Positions 29,446-38,844 of a stretch of 60,980 nucleotides of DNA are shown here, piece by piece. The DNA lies in NCBI GenBank assembly GCA_017483185.1, contig JAFULM010000040.1:1-60980 (forward strand). The letters are read 5' to 3'. The stretch is from Prevotella sp. Lineage in GTDB: Bacteria > Bacteroidota > Bacteroidia > Bacteroidales > Bacteroidaceae. Within the stretch, counting starts at the first letter, position 1. Each line of letters begins with the position of its first letter. The position numbers and the translations under genes are program-made. The notes beneath the pieces were generated by a model. The model searched no databases, was not told the origin of the DNA, and was given only the letters and a program-made list of their open reading frames with translations.

Positions 29446-31605
29446 ATGAAGAGAATCTTTACTGCGGTTATTGCAGCAGCTATCAGCGTTTCCGCGTGGA
29501 CGCAGCCGCGTTATGACATGAAGAAAATCCAGCGTGAGCAACTTGATCGTGGCGTTGTGGCCTTGCGGCAGCCGGATGGCACGGCCGTCGTGACGTGGCG
29601 CACGCTCACGAGCGACGGCAAGGGCGAAGCGTTTGATATCCTGCGCAACGGTGTCAAGCTCAATGACCGGCCGCTGACTTCCGGCGGCACGTTTTTCGTC
29701 GACAGTAGTCTCCCCGAGGGCGATGTGACTTACGAAATACGTGGCGGCGGAAAGAACGGGACGTTTGTTCTCAAGGCTGACGCCCCCGCCGGCTATCTTC
29801 CGATAAAGCTCGACAAACCGGCTGACGGCATCACGCCGGATGGGCGGACATTCACATATTCGGCCAACGACGCCACCGTGGGCGATGTTGACGGTGACGG
29901 GCAATACGAAATAATATTGAAGTGGGAACCGTCCAATGCCCATGACAATTCGCATGACGGTTTCACCGGCCCCGTGCTCTTCGACTGCTATCGTCTCAGC
30001 GGTGAGCGACTGTGGCGCATCGACATGGGACCGAACATCCGCGCGGGCGCTCACTATACGCAGTTTATGGTCTATGATTTCGACGGTGACGGCCGCGCCG
30101 AGATGATGGTGAAGACCGCCGACGGAACCGTTGACGGCAAGGGAAAGGTCATCGGAGATGCGAAAGCCGACTGGCGATACGGAATAGCCGAAGCGATGGA
30201 GCACTTTGAGGAAAACCGTGCTTACGCCGTAAAGGAGGCTGAGGAACGCAGACAAAGGATGAAACAACCGCAGCGAGGCAATGACCGGAGGGCAAGGAAG
30301 CGCTATTCGTGGCCCGGTATAGTCTATAAAGCCGGCCGAATCCTTGACGGCCCGGAATATCTCACGGTCTTCAACGGCCTGACGGGTGAAGCTATGGCTA
30401 CGGTCGACTATATCCCCGAGCGCGGCGAACTGCGGGCCTGGGGTGACGACCGCGGCAACCGTTCGGAGCGCTATCTGGCTGCCGTGGGCTATCTTGACGG
30501 CCGTCGTGCGAGTGGAATCTTCTGCCGCGGATACTATACCCGCACCGTCATTGCTGCGTGGGATTGGGACGGCAAGACACTGACTAACCGTTGGACGTTT
30601 GATACCAACGACGAACGCTGGCGCAGTTATGCCGGCCAGGGCAACCACAACATCCGCGTTGCCGATGTCGACGGCGACGGATGCGACGAGATTACGTTCG
30701 GTTCGATGGCCGTCGACCACGACGGCACAGGCCTTTATAATACCGGCATGGGCCACGGCGACGCCATGCACCTCACTGTTTTCGACCCGACTTCCGACCG
30801 TCTTCAGCTCTGGGATTGTCACGAAAACCGTCGCGACGGCAGCGAACTGCGTGACGCCGCCACGGGAAAGGTCCTATTTCAGATAAAGAGTCCTATCGAC
30901 GTTGGCCGCTGTATGGCCGCCGACATCGATCCGACAAACCCCGGACTGGAGATGTGGAGTTCCGACAGCAAGGGCATTAGGACGATAAAGGGAGAGATAT
31001 TGAAGCCTCTCGCCTTGCGGAGTGAGGACTCTTCGAGAAATGAGGACTCTTCGAGGAGTGAGGAGCGAGGAGCGAGGAGTGAGAATAGCAGCATAAAGAA
31101 GAACGAAGGAAAGGGCAAGGACAAATCTCCCTCCTCCCTCGACACTCCTCCCTCCTCAAAAGACGACCCATCAAAAGACGACGATACCGCCCTTTACGTG
31201 AAAGGCATGCGTCTGCCGACCAACTTCGGCATCTGGTGGGACGGCGACTTGTTGCGTGAGATGCTCGACCACGCCACCGTTTCAAAATACGACTGGAACA
31301 CAGGCCGGGTTCACCCGATAGTGAGGTTTGACGGTTGCCAGTTTAACAACTGGACGAAATCGAACCCCTGTCTCAGTGCCGACATCCTCGGCGACTGGCG
31401 TGAGGAAGTCATCGTTCGTACAGATGACAGCAGCGAGATGCGTGTCTACGTCACCCCTATATCCACCGACCATCGCATCAACTGTCTCATGGAGGACATC
31501 CCGTATCGTCTGAGCGTCGCTACGCAGAACGTGGCGTATAATCAGCCGACATGGACCGGCTTCTATCTCGGCCCCGACAAGACCGCCGTGGAGTTTCTGA
31601 AGTGA
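29446..31605 (+). CDS. PL11 rhamnogalacturonan lyase
   Basis: 719 residues. A signal peptide (about 1-20) precedes an FnIII-like N-domain (QLDRGVVALRQPDGTAVVTWR), then the PL11 propeller with family signatures: TVGDVDGDGQYEIILKW, HDGFTGPVLFD, IDMGPNIRAGAHYTQFMVYD, DFDGDGRAEMMVKTADGT, NHNIRVADVDGDG, IWWDGDLLREML and the end GFYLGPD. It should cleave the rhamnose-galacturonate backbone by beta-elimination, outside the cytoplasm. Residues about 523-582 are a low-complexity insertion (SRNEDSSRSEERGARSEN, then PSSLDTPPSSKDD) absent from the upstream paralogue. It lies 168 bases after that paralogue on the same strand. Confidence 0.92.
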   Translation: MKRIFTAVIAAAISVSAWTQPRYDMKKIQREQLDRGVVALRQPDGTAVVTWRTLTSDGKGEAFDILRNGVKLNDRPLTSGGTFFVDSSLPEGDVTYEIRGGGKNGTFVLKADAPAGYLPIKLDKPADGITPDGRTFTYSANDATVGDVDGDGQYEIILKWEPSNAHDNSHDGFTGPVLFDCYRLSGERLWRIDMGPNIRAGAHYTQFMVYDFDGDGRAEMMVKTADGTVDGKGKVIGDAKADWRYGIAEAMEHFEENRAYAVKEAEERRQRMKQPQRGNDRRARKRYSWPGIVYKAGRILDGPEYLTVFNGLTGEAMATVDYIPERGELRAWGDDRGNRSERYLAAVGYLDGRRASGIFCRGYYTRTVIAAWDWDGKTLTNRWTFDTNDERWRSYAGQGNHNIRVADVDGDGCDEITFGSMAVDHDGTGLYNTGMGHGDAMHLTVFDPTSDRLQLWDCHENRRDGSELRDAATGKVLFQIKSPIDVGRCMAADIDPTNPGLEMWSSDSKGIRTIKGEILKPLALRSEDSSRNEDSSRSEERGARSENSSIKKNEGKGKDKSPSSLDTPPSSKDDPSKDDDTALYVKGMRLPTNFGIWWDGDLLREMLDHATVSKYDWNTGRVHPIVRFDGCQFNNWTKSNPCLSADILGDWREEVIVRTDDSSEMRVYVTPISTDHRINCLMEDIPYRLSVATQNVAYNQPTWTGFYLGPDKTAVEFLK
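31010..31190. repeat. In-frame purine/pyrimidine simple-repeat insertion in the lyase
   Basis: GAGGAGTGAGGAGCGAGGAG-type sequence (to about 31085) changes to CTCCCTCCTCC-type sequence (31127-31155). The frame stays open and encodes a Ser/Glu/Arg then Ser/Pro/Asp/Lys stretch before IWWDGD. The upstream lyase goes directly from its EVIKEG strand to LWWDGD. Confidence 0.7.
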
Positions 31606-31641
31606 CGCCGGAGCGGAAAAGCGTTTGTGTAGTTTACAATG

Positions 31642-31702
31642 ATAACAAAGTAGGGACATAATCTTGTCGTAGTCTGTCAAGATTATGTCCCTACTTTGTT
31701 AT
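31642..31702. terminator. Bidirectional terminator, GTAGGGACATAATCTTG hairpin
   Basis: Perfect 25-bp inverted repeat (31642-31666 with 31678-31702), 11-base loop. It sits between the convergent lyase and GH28 genes. The arm word GTAGGGACATAATCTTGTC differs at one base from the nested repeat near 3985-4003. Confidence 0.85.
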
Positions 31703-31723
31703 TGATAAGTCCTTTCGTTCTTT

Positions 31724-33169
31724 TTACTTCTTCACAATTTTCTTCACGCCCTTCACCTCCGGCGCTTTCAGGTCGATGATGCTCTCGTTGCGGACATCAT
31801 CCAGCATGACGGCGGGACGATAGTCCGTCTTCTCGGTGCGGAACGTGACGTGGTTGACGTCGAGGCCGTCGACGTGGCGGGCGTAGAGTCCATAGGCCGG
31901 TGTGGGGCCGGCGAAGCGGGGTTCGGGATAGTTGGTGCCCTGTTCGCGGTATTCGCGTTTGGCGAGGTCAGCCGTACCGCCTCCGCGATAGGTGATGCGG
32001 ATGTTGTTGAGGGCGATGTTGCGCAGCGGTTGGTCCGGCATGCCGGTGACGATGATGCCCGCCAATGAGTCAACATCGTCGGCGATGACGTTGCTGATCT
32101 GTATGTCGGCGCCCGTGGATACCGTCGTGCGCTCCTTCGGTCCGCGGTTGCGGCAGCCCGTGGTGATGTAGATGGGGTAGTGGTGGACATGACTCATGGT
32201 GATGTTGCTGACGACGACATTTTCCATCAGTCCCTGATCGACCTCCTCGAAAGCCAGTCCGCTGCTGTACATGAACGTGCAGTTGCTCAGCGCGATGTTG
32301 CGGTAGCCGCCGTTCGACTCTGTGCCCAGCTTGAAGCGGCCGCACACCCAGTTGACCTTTTCCGGCACGTAAGTCCCGTCGAGCAGCGTTCCCATCTTGT
32401 AGCCCGTGATGACGCAGTTGGTCACGGCGATGTGCTCGCACAGTACCGGACGTTTCAGTGCATACGAACTCTTGAGCACCAGCGCGTCGTCGCTCGGCGT
32501 GTTTATCTTGCAGTTGCTCACCGTCAGATATTTGCAGCAGTCGATGTCGACGCCGTCGCGGTTGGTGTCGATGGTCACGTTGTCCACAGTGCCGAGGTCG
32601 CAGCCGGTCATGATGATGGCGAAATGGCCGCCGCGATAGATCGTTATATCGCGGATGAGCACGTTGCGGCACTCCTTCAGCGCTATCGCCTTGTCGCCCG
32701 TGCCGATACTTCCGCCCTGCAGGTTCCCGCCTTTTTCCGTGTCTTTCTTCGTCAGCCCCTTGCCGTCAATCATTCCGCGGCCAGTGATTGACACGTTCTG
32801 CTGTCCGACGGCCCAGATGAGGCTGTTGTGAAAATACGTGTGTCCGCCGTCCTGATAGGCCGGACCCTCCCACGGCTCGGACTCGTCGTAGGCTTTCATC
32901 GACCCTGGGGCGGCGAGGATGGTCGCTCCGGCCGAGATGTGGAGTTCCACGTTGCTCTTCAAGCGGATGCTGCCGCAGAGATATGTGCCGGCCGGCAGCA
33001 CCACGCGGCCGCCGCCATGAGCCACGCAAGAGTCGATGGCGCGGTTGATGGCCGTGTGGTCGAGTGTCTTTCCGTCGCCCGCGGCACCGAATTCTCTCAC
33101 GTCATAGTCTGTCGCGGCCCGTGCGCCGAGGCAGATGATACACATCAATGATAATAATAGTTTTCTCAT
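31724..33169 (-). CDS. GH28-family pectinase
   Basis: 481 residues with a signal peptide (about 1-19, GARA). It forms a right-handed parallel beta-helix of the GH28 type, beginning YDVREFGAAGDGKTLDHTAINRAI and GGRVVLPAGTYLCGSI. The candidate acidic catalytic residues are in NRDGVDID (Asp205, Asp208) and SDDALVLKS (Asp227, Asp228); the canonical polygalacturonase G-H-G is not evident (LGTESNGG), so a rhamnogalacturonan- or side-chain-specific GH28 is more likely than a plain polygalacturonase. Fourth gene of the minus-strand operon, 29 bases after the other GH28. Its tail VKGVKKIVKK is lysine-rich. Confidence 0.88.
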   Translation of the reverse strand: MRKLLLSLMCIICLGARAATDYDVREFGAAGDGKTLDHTAINRAIDSCVAHGGGRVVLPAGTYLCGSIRLKSNVELHISAGATILAAPGSMKAYDESEPWEGPAYQDGGHTYFHNSLIWAVGQQNVSITGRGMIDGKGLTKKDTEKGGNLQGGSIGTGDKAIALKECRNVLIRDITIYRGGHFAIIMTGCDLGTVDNVTIDTNRDGVDIDCCKYLTVSNCKINTPSDDALVLKSSYALKRPVLCEHIAVTNCVITGYKMGTLLDGTYVPEKVNWVCGRFKLGTESNGGYRNIALSNCTFMYSSGLAFEEVDQGLMENVVVSNITMSHVHHYPIYITTGCRNRGPKERTTVSTGADIQISNVIADDVDSLAGIIVTGMPDQPLRNIALNNIRITYRGGGTADLAKREYREQGTNYPEPRFAGPTPAYGLYARHVDGLDVNHVTFRTEKTDYRPAVMLDDVRNESIIDLKAPEVKGVKKIVKK

Positions 33170-33198
33170 ATTCGTTTTATTTTTAGAACGTATAGCCT

Positions 33199-34551
33199 TT
33201 ACAGTTTGTTGCCGTTTAATGTCACATTCTTAACTTTCAGTCCTTCAATATCTTTGATGTCATAGTTGTTACTGTTGTCTGTTGCCGTTATGTTCACGAG
33301 AGTGACGTTCTTGATATTGAATTTGTGTTCTGTCTTTTTATGCCCCTTCTTCACGTACAGGAATCTGTTGGAATGTATATCCATGTTGCTTATTGTTACG
33401 TTTTCGACTGTCGACACGGGCATGTCCGGGCGTTCGCTGATATTGTGGAACTGGCCCCATGATGAAAACTCGATGGCTCTTTTCGCTTTGCCCGAACAGT
33501 TGTCCACCAATACGTTGCGGTAGTTTTGAGGAGTGTCGGTGCGCATTTTGAACAAAACGACATGATCTGAATTTTCAAATACACAGTTTCTCATGATGAT
33601 GTTGTTGCAGTCGAACGCTTCGCTGCCGAAGGTGACGCCGGCATTGGTGAACTTTCCGAAGCGGCAACTGTCCACAATCACGCGGTTTACCGGTCCTGAC
33701 GTCGAATCCTTGTCGACGAATGTGCCTTTGCCGCCTTTCAGGCAGACACCGTCGTCGCACACGTTTATGAAACAACCTTTCACAAGCACATCGTTGCAGA
33801 CATCAAGATCAATGCCGTCACTGCTTGGAGCTTTTGTCTTGCCTTCGGTGGGGGACTCGATATGACAGTCGATAAACTTTATGCGGTTGCAACGGTACAG
33901 GTGGTTTGTCCAAAAAGCGCTGTTGACCAGTCGCACATCCTGCACCGTAACATCGTCGGAGTTGGATATGTAAACCAACTGTGGGCGTAGTGCTTCAAGA
34001 TTTGTACAGTTGTTGTTGAATTGCCGTCTTATCCAAAATTCTTCCCAAAACCTACGGGCGTTGCCGTCGATGGTACCTTTTCCCGTGATGGTGAATCCGT
34101 CCGCGTTATCGGCGTTGACCAAAGCCGCGAAATATTTCACGGGCAATCCCTCCATGTGCATGTCTATCAGCGGATAGTGCTTTATGGCATCAACACCTTT
34201 CAGTTTGCCTCCTTCTTCAAAATGCAGGTGAGTTCCTTTCTTGAAGAACAGCGCTCCACTGAGAAATGTTCCTTTGGGAATGACGACAACACCGCCACCG
34301 GCATCCGAACAGCGGTCGATTACGGCTTGCAGCCGGTCGGTCTGGATGAGCGTGGAGTCCTGTCGCACACCGTAGTCGGTGACACGATATCGTTGTCCCA
34401 ACCCGTTTACGTCTATCTTTCCGGATTGTACGAACCATTCCGTTATGGGCGTTGTGCCATCGGGAAATAGCATCGGTCTTTCAGTCTTTTTGTTTCCTGC
34501 AAAAACAGAAATTGATATAAAGAGCATCAGACCAGTCAGTCTTGTTCTCAT
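33199..34551 (-). CDS. GH28-family glycosidase, second copy
   Basis: 450 residues, signal peptide about 1-18. Pectate-lyase-like beta-helix: YRVTDYGVRQDSTLIQTDRLQAVID, GGGVVVIPKGTFLSGALFFK. The GH28 acidic residues are well kept: SSDGIDLD (Asp245, Asp248) and CDDGVCLKGG (Asp266, Asp267), then AGVTFGSEAFD and LFKMRTD. It shares little sequence with the neighbouring GH28, so the two probably cut different linkages (galacturonate-rhamnose or terminal galacturonate). Its base composition is visibly more AT-rich than the flanking genes, suggesting a separate origin. It lies 36 bases downstream of the rhamnosidase. Confidence 0.88.
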   Translation of the reverse strand: MRTRLTGLMLFISISVFAGNKKTERPMLFPDGTTPITEWFVQSGKIDVNGLGQRYRVTDYGVRQDSTLIQTDRLQAVIDRCSDAGGGVVVIPKGTFLSGALFFKKGTHLHFEEGGKLKGVDAIKHYPLIDMHMEGLPVKYFAALVNADNADGFTITGKGTIDGNARRFWEEFWIRRQFNNNCTNLEALRPQLVYISNSDDVTVQDVRLVNSAFWTNHLYRCNRIKFIDCHIESPTEGKTKAPSSDGIDLDVCNDVLVKGCFINVCDDGVCLKGGKGTFVDKDSTSGPVNRVIVDSCRFGKFTNAGVTFGSEAFDCNNIIMRNCVFENSDHVVLFKMRTDTPQNYRNVLVDNCSGKAKRAIEFSSWGQFHNISERPDMPVSTVENVTISNMDIHSNRFLYVKKGHKKTEHKFNIKNVTLVNITATDNSNNYDIKDIEGLKVKNVTLNGNKL

Positions 34552-34587
34552 AATGTTGTTTTTATTTTGATTAATAAAGTGTGCATA

Positions 34588-37260
34588 TCATTGTCGGCAC
34601 GAAAAGCGATAGCGCCCCGAACCAATCCGCTTCACACGCCCGTCAGGCAGATGCACCTCTGCCGTGGTGTTGGCCGGTATGTCCACATCCCAGACAATCT
34701 TTTCGCCGTCCCTTTTCCAGCTGCTGCGTATCACGCCGTATGGCGAAGGATGTGCCGCCGTCACGCCGTTCAGTTCGCTGACGGAGAAGTCAGGCCGCAG
34801 AATGGTGTGGCGGAATCCCGGGCGGGCGATGTCCGGACGTATGCCTCCCAGCCGTTCGTAGCACCACGGGAGCAGATCGCCGAGCAGCATCACGTGATTG
34901 CCGCTGTTCATCGACGGGTTGGCCGTGTCGCCGTTCCACAGTTCCCAGATGGTGGTGGCACCCTGTCGTACCATATATCCCCATCCGGGATATGTGTCCG
35001 CAGAGGCCATGCGGTATGCCATATCGCCGTGACCCGCGTCGGACAGCCAGCGCATGAGCCACTGTATGCCGATGACACCAGAACTGATGTGCCCGTTATG
35101 GCGTACGCAGATTGTGCTGACTATGCTGTCTGCCACCGCCGCGGCATGCTCCTGCGGGACGATGTTCATCGCTAATGGCAGCAGATTGGCCGTGACGGTG
35201 CCGTTGGCATAGCGGCCGCCGACGAAGAATGTGTCATTGACGGCCGCGGCCATTGCCTCTGCCTCGCGGCGGAAGTGCTCTTCATCCTGACTGCGGCCGA
35301 GAAGTCCGGCATATCCCTGCATCATGCGGCAAAGGTATTGATAGTATGTTGACGCGATGAGGCGTCCGTCAGTTTGTCGTGCCGGGTCTTTACTGTGCAC
35401 AAGTTTCGGTGACTCCGGCGGCACGCACCAGTCGCCGTAACGGTCGTAGCCTATCAGGCTGCCGCGGCGGTGCTTCCTGTTGACAAACGCCAGAAAACGC
35501 TTTATAGGTTCGTAACTCTCCCGCATGGGGCGCAGGTCGCCGTACTGCCGATAGAGCATGTCGCAGGCGAAAGGCAATGCTGCCGGCCATGTCACGTTGC
35601 CGTTGTACAGCCGCCAGTATGCCGGAGCCACGTCACTGATACATCCGTCGTCGCGTTGCGACTGGCAGATGTCTGCCACCCATTTGGCGTAGAGACTCCG
35701 GTTGTCCATCATATAGCTTTCGCCGAAACATCCCGTCGTACGGTCACCCAACCACGGCATACGTTCGTCGCGTTGCGGACAGTCGACGGGCATGCCTTTG
35801 TAGTTGCTTCGTATGCCGCGCCGCGCGCAGTCGACTATCGCGTTGAGCATGTCGTTGCCGTCGCGGGCTTCAGCATGAAACTGAGTGTCGGCATCGTCCA
35901 TGCGGTCGGCAATCAGTTCGCGGACTATATCGTCCTCGGTCAATGGTCCGGTGCATGTTATCTCGGCGTAGCGGAAACCGTAGTATGTGAATTCCGGTGC
36001 CCACTCCCGCGGCTGCCCGTCGGAGACGTAGCGTGCCGTTGCCTCGGCACTGCGCAGGTTGTCCCTGTATAGCGTGCTGTCACCGCTGCCCAACCGTTCG
36101 GCGTGGCGTATGACGATGGTGTCTCCCTCCCTGCCACATGTTTTAAGACGTATGCGTCCGGCTCCGTTGGTTCCGAAGTCAGCGATATACCTCCGGCCGT
36201 ATCGCCGTAAAGCCACGGGCCGGTTTTTCTCATAAACCTCCATCGCCGGTGTCACGTTGCCGCAGAGCCGCCCGCCGGGTGCCGCCACACGCTGCGCCGG
36301 CATCCACCGGCTGTCGTCGTAGCCCCATTCCGTCCATCCCGTCATCCGGCGGCGGGCGTCATAGAGTTCGCCGTCATATTCGTTGGCGTAGCGCACCGGT
36401 CCGTCGGCCGTCAGGCGCCACGACGTGTCTGTGGTGACGGTGTCCGTGCGGCCGTCCGAATACTCGATGATGAGCTGGGCCATCAGCTTCGGATATCCGT
36501 ATGTGGTGCGCACATTGGTTTGATAGTTCTGTGTCTGCGCGAAATAGTGGCCGCCGGCCAGTGTGACACCGATGGCATTGCGGCTGCTGATGAGCGACGT
36601 CACGTCGTATGTGTTGTATATCACGGATTTCGTGTAGTCCGTCGCGACCGGTGTCAGCACGTCACCGCCACCCACGTGTCGGCCATTAATAGATAATGTA
36701 TAGAGGCCGAGACCGCAGATATGTATCGTGGCCCGCTTCACGTTGGCGTCGGCCGTAAACTCACGGCGCAGATAGCGTGAGGCTATGCGGCTGTGGCGGC
36801 TGTCGCTGTCGCCCGGCAGCAATGAGTCCAGCCCGATCCATTCTATGTTGCGTCCTTCCGGATTCATCAGCCCCGTCGACCATCGTGCCGTCGGGCTCCA
36901 TCCGGTAGTGCCGCGGTTAGTGCGGACCTCCACCTTCCAAAAGTATTCAGCGTTCGGACGTAGCGGACGGCCCTTGTAAGCGACCCATTGTGACGAGTCG
37001 GACATGACGGTTCCGCTGTCCCATACGTCGCCCGCGCCGCTGTCAATCTTCTCCCGTGATGAGGCCACGATGATGCGGTAGGAGCGTTGCATGACGCCGC
37101 GACGGTCGGAAACGATCTGCCATCCGAACCGCGGTTCGCTCACATCAATTCCCAAAGGACAGTCGCGCCCTTCGGTGGTGAGATGGCTAAGCGATATCTT
37201 GGCCAGTGTCAGAGTGGCAACATACATTATCGCCATCAACGACAAAACTATTCTTTTCAT
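34588..37260 (-). CDS. GH78 alpha-L-rhamnosidase
   Basis: 890 residues with a signal peptide (about 1-20). Domain order is as usual: N-terminal beta domain (LTTEGRDCPLGIDVSEPRFGWQI, AEYFWKVEVRT), a second beta domain (about 170-300, ATIHICGLGLYTLSINGRHVGGG), then the (alpha/alpha)6 catalytic domain. It carries DCPQRDERMPWLGD (about 490-503, containing the general acid) and GATTIWELWNG (about 770, containing the base), and a C-terminal beta domain (FRHTILRPDFSVSELNGVTA). It removes terminal alpha-L-rhamnose from pectin fragments. The start is 3 bases after the GH27 stop, so the two are surely co-transcribed. Confidence 0.95.
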   Translation of the reverse strand: MKRIVLSLMAIMYVATLTLAKISLSHLTTEGRDCPLGIDVSEPRFGWQIVSDRRGVMQRSYRIIVASSREKIDSGAGDVWDSGTVMSDSSQWVAYKGRPLRPNAEYFWKVEVRTNRGTTGWSPTARWSTGLMNPEGRNIEWIGLDSLLPGDSDSRHSRIASRYLRREFTADANVKRATIHICGLGLYTLSINGRHVGGGDVLTPVATDYTKSVIYNTYDVTSLISSRNAIGVTLAGGHYFAQTQNYQTNVRTTYGYPKLMAQLIIEYSDGRTDTVTTDTSWRLTADGPVRYANEYDGELYDARRRMTGWTEWGYDDSRWMPAQRVAAPGGRLCGNVTPAMEVYEKNRPVALRRYGRRYIADFGTNGAGRIRLKTCGREGDTIVIRHAERLGSGDSTLYRDNLRSAEATARYVSDGQPREWAPEFTYYGFRYAEITCTGPLTEDDIVRELIADRMDDADTQFHAEARDGNDMLNAIVDCARRGIRSNYKGMPVDCPQRDERMPWLGDRTTGCFGESYMMDNRSLYAKWVADICQSQRDDGCISDVAPAYWRLYNGNVTWPAALPFACDMLYRQYGDLRPMRESYEPIKRFLAFVNRKHRRGSLIGYDRYGDWCVPPESPKLVHSKDPARQTDGRLIASTYYQYLCRMMQGYAGLLGRSQDEEHFRREAEAMAAAVNDTFFVGGRYANGTVTANLLPLAMNIVPQEHAAAVADSIVSTICVRHNGHISSGVIGIQWLMRWLSDAGHGDMAYRMASADTYPGWGYMVRQGATTIWELWNGDTANPSMNSGNHVMLLGDLLPWCYERLGGIRPDIARPGFRHTILRPDFSVSELNGVTAAHPSPYGVIRSSWKRDGEKIVWDVDIPANTTAEVHLPDGRVKRIGSGRYRFSCRQ

Positions 37261-37263
37261 ATA

Positions 37264-38844
37264 TCAATCTTTCTCTATTCTGAAACAGTCGATATCCGGC
37301 ATCCAGCCGTAAGGATTGCCCATCTCCACCGTGTTATATCCGGCCCTCAGGGTGACCTCCACGGTGACGGTGGCCGTCTTGCCCGTGTCGGAGAGACGGT
37401 CGAGGCGTATCGGGCGGCCGCCGTTCACGGCGATTTCCAGTGCGCGACGTGCCGTGGGGATGTAGCTCACGGTGAGCAGATATTTTCCGCCCCGGTCGCT
37501 CCACACGTCGGTCCAGCGCGCCGTGTTCTCCGGCCGGCCGCCGAGATTGGACACGACCATGCCGCCGGATGCGGCCTCATGGCGTGTGTATGCCACTTGC
37601 ATCTTTCTCTTTCCGAGCGCGTCGAAGCACTTCAGATAAGCCCATTCCGCCTCATATCGTGACGTCTCGGTGCGGCGGTCGCCCTCGGCACGCATTATGA
37701 GCACACTGCGCGGCGCCACCGTCCGGACGATGCTGTCACGGACGACGCCCATGTCGCTGCGGCGGATGAGGTCGCGCAGACGTGCTTTCCCGCCGATGCC
37801 AAGTTCCGACAGCGCAACATGGAAGTGACAAATAGTGTCCGACGGGTTGTAGAGAGCGATGGCCTGTGTGCGCCCATGCCTCTGTCCGAGGTCTTTGGCC
37901 AGCACATATCCTTCGCCGCAACGTGCCACCACGCGGGCTTGCAGTCCGAGCGTGTCTTGGTTTAGTGCAATCAGTTCCGGATTGGAGAGCAGTTGGAGCG
38001 ACGGCTCGGGAATATTGGTGAGGTCGCAGCCGATGAGCAGCGGCGAACTCATGATGCACCACATACCGAAGTGCACTTCCTCCTCGTTGGCCTTCAGTCC
38101 GCGGCCAATCTCGAGCATGTCCATGTCGTTGTAGTGGCCGGGTGAGCAGTAGGCCGAGAGATACATGTTCTTGCCGATGATGTCTTTCACCGATGACCAC
38201 CGCGGGCGTATGTCCTGACTGATGCGCCATGAACCGGCGATGTCGGCAGCCCATGTCCCCGGGAACGTCCAGCGGCAGATGTTCATCCTCACGTCACCAT
38301 GTCCGGCACGCACGAAGGCGTCGCGGATTTCCGTATAGCGCCGTTGCTCGTCGAGATTAAGTTCATGTCCGGCTCCGCAGTAGTCGATCTTGATGAAGTC
38401 GAAGTCCCATTCGCCGAAATAGAGCCGCGCGTCCTGCTCCTCATGACCGTAGAGCCCGGCGCCGAAACCGTTTTCGTCGTTGTCATATCGCGAGCCGCAG
38501 GTGTTGGCTCCGGCGTCCGAGTAGATGCCGGCCTTGAGCCCGAGCGAGTGTATGTGGTCGGCCACGCAGCGCATGCCTCGCGGAAAGCGCTGGGGATGGG
38601 GATGCATCAGGCCGGTGGAGTCGCGCCACCCGAAAAATCCGTCGTCGACGTTCACCTGTCGGTAGCCGGCTTCGGCCAGTCCTGTGGAGACGAGTGCGTC
38701 GGCCTGACTCATGATGAGCGAGTCGCTGATGTTGACCCGGTAGGTGTTCCACGAGCTCCATCCCATCAGTGGTGTGGAACCGTCGGCCGCGGCGCTCATG
38801 ACCATGCTGACCATTAGTGTTGACAGCAAAAGGGGGGTCTTCAT
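37264..38844 (-). CDS. GH27 alpha-galactosidase / beta-L-arabinopyranosidase-type enzyme with C-terminal beta module
   Basis: 526 residues with a signal peptide (about 1-20). The GH27 barrel is clear: TPLMGWSSWNTY, VDDGFFGWRD, GIYSDAG, the nucleophile in FIKIDYCGA (Asp154) and the acid/base in WRISQDI (Asp211), then MSSPLLIGCDL and LNQDTLG. Residues about 430-526 (RWTDVWSDRGGKYLLTVSY, ending MPDIDCFRIEKD) look like a CBM35/CBM6-like module. It should release terminal galactose, or L-arabinopyranose as some GH27 enzymes do, from pectin side chains. First gene of the four-gene minus-strand operon. Confidence 0.93.
   Translation of the reverse strand: MKTPLLLSTLMVSMVMSAAADGSTPLMGWSSWNTYRVNISDSLIMSQADALVSTGLAEAGYRQVNVDDGFFGWRDSTGLMHPHPQRFPRGMRCVADHIHSLGLKAGIYSDAGANTCGSRYDNDENGFGAGLYGHEEQDARLYFGEWDFDFIKIDYCGAGHELNLDEQRRYTEIRDAFVRAGHGDVRMNICRWTFPGTWAADIAGSWRISQDIRPRWSSVKDIIGKNMYLSAYCSPGHYNDMDMLEIGRGLKANEEEVHFGMWCIMSSPLLIGCDLTNIPEPSLQLLSNPELIALNQDTLGLQARVVARCGEGYVLAKDLGQRHGRTQAIALYNPSDTICHFHVALSELGIGGKARLRDLIRRSDMGVVRDSIVRTVAPRSVLIMRAEGDRRTETSRYEAEWAYLKCFDALGKRKMQVAYTRHEAASGGMVVSNLGGRPENTARWTDVWSDRGGKYLLTVSYIPTARRALEIAVNGGRPIRLDRLSDTGKTATVTVEVTLRAGYNTVEMGNPYGWMPDIDCFRIEKD

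Noticed and set aside
29428-30822. 464-residue minus-strand ORF opposite the second lyase
   Set aside because: Shadow frame; the plus strand shows full PL11 motifs.
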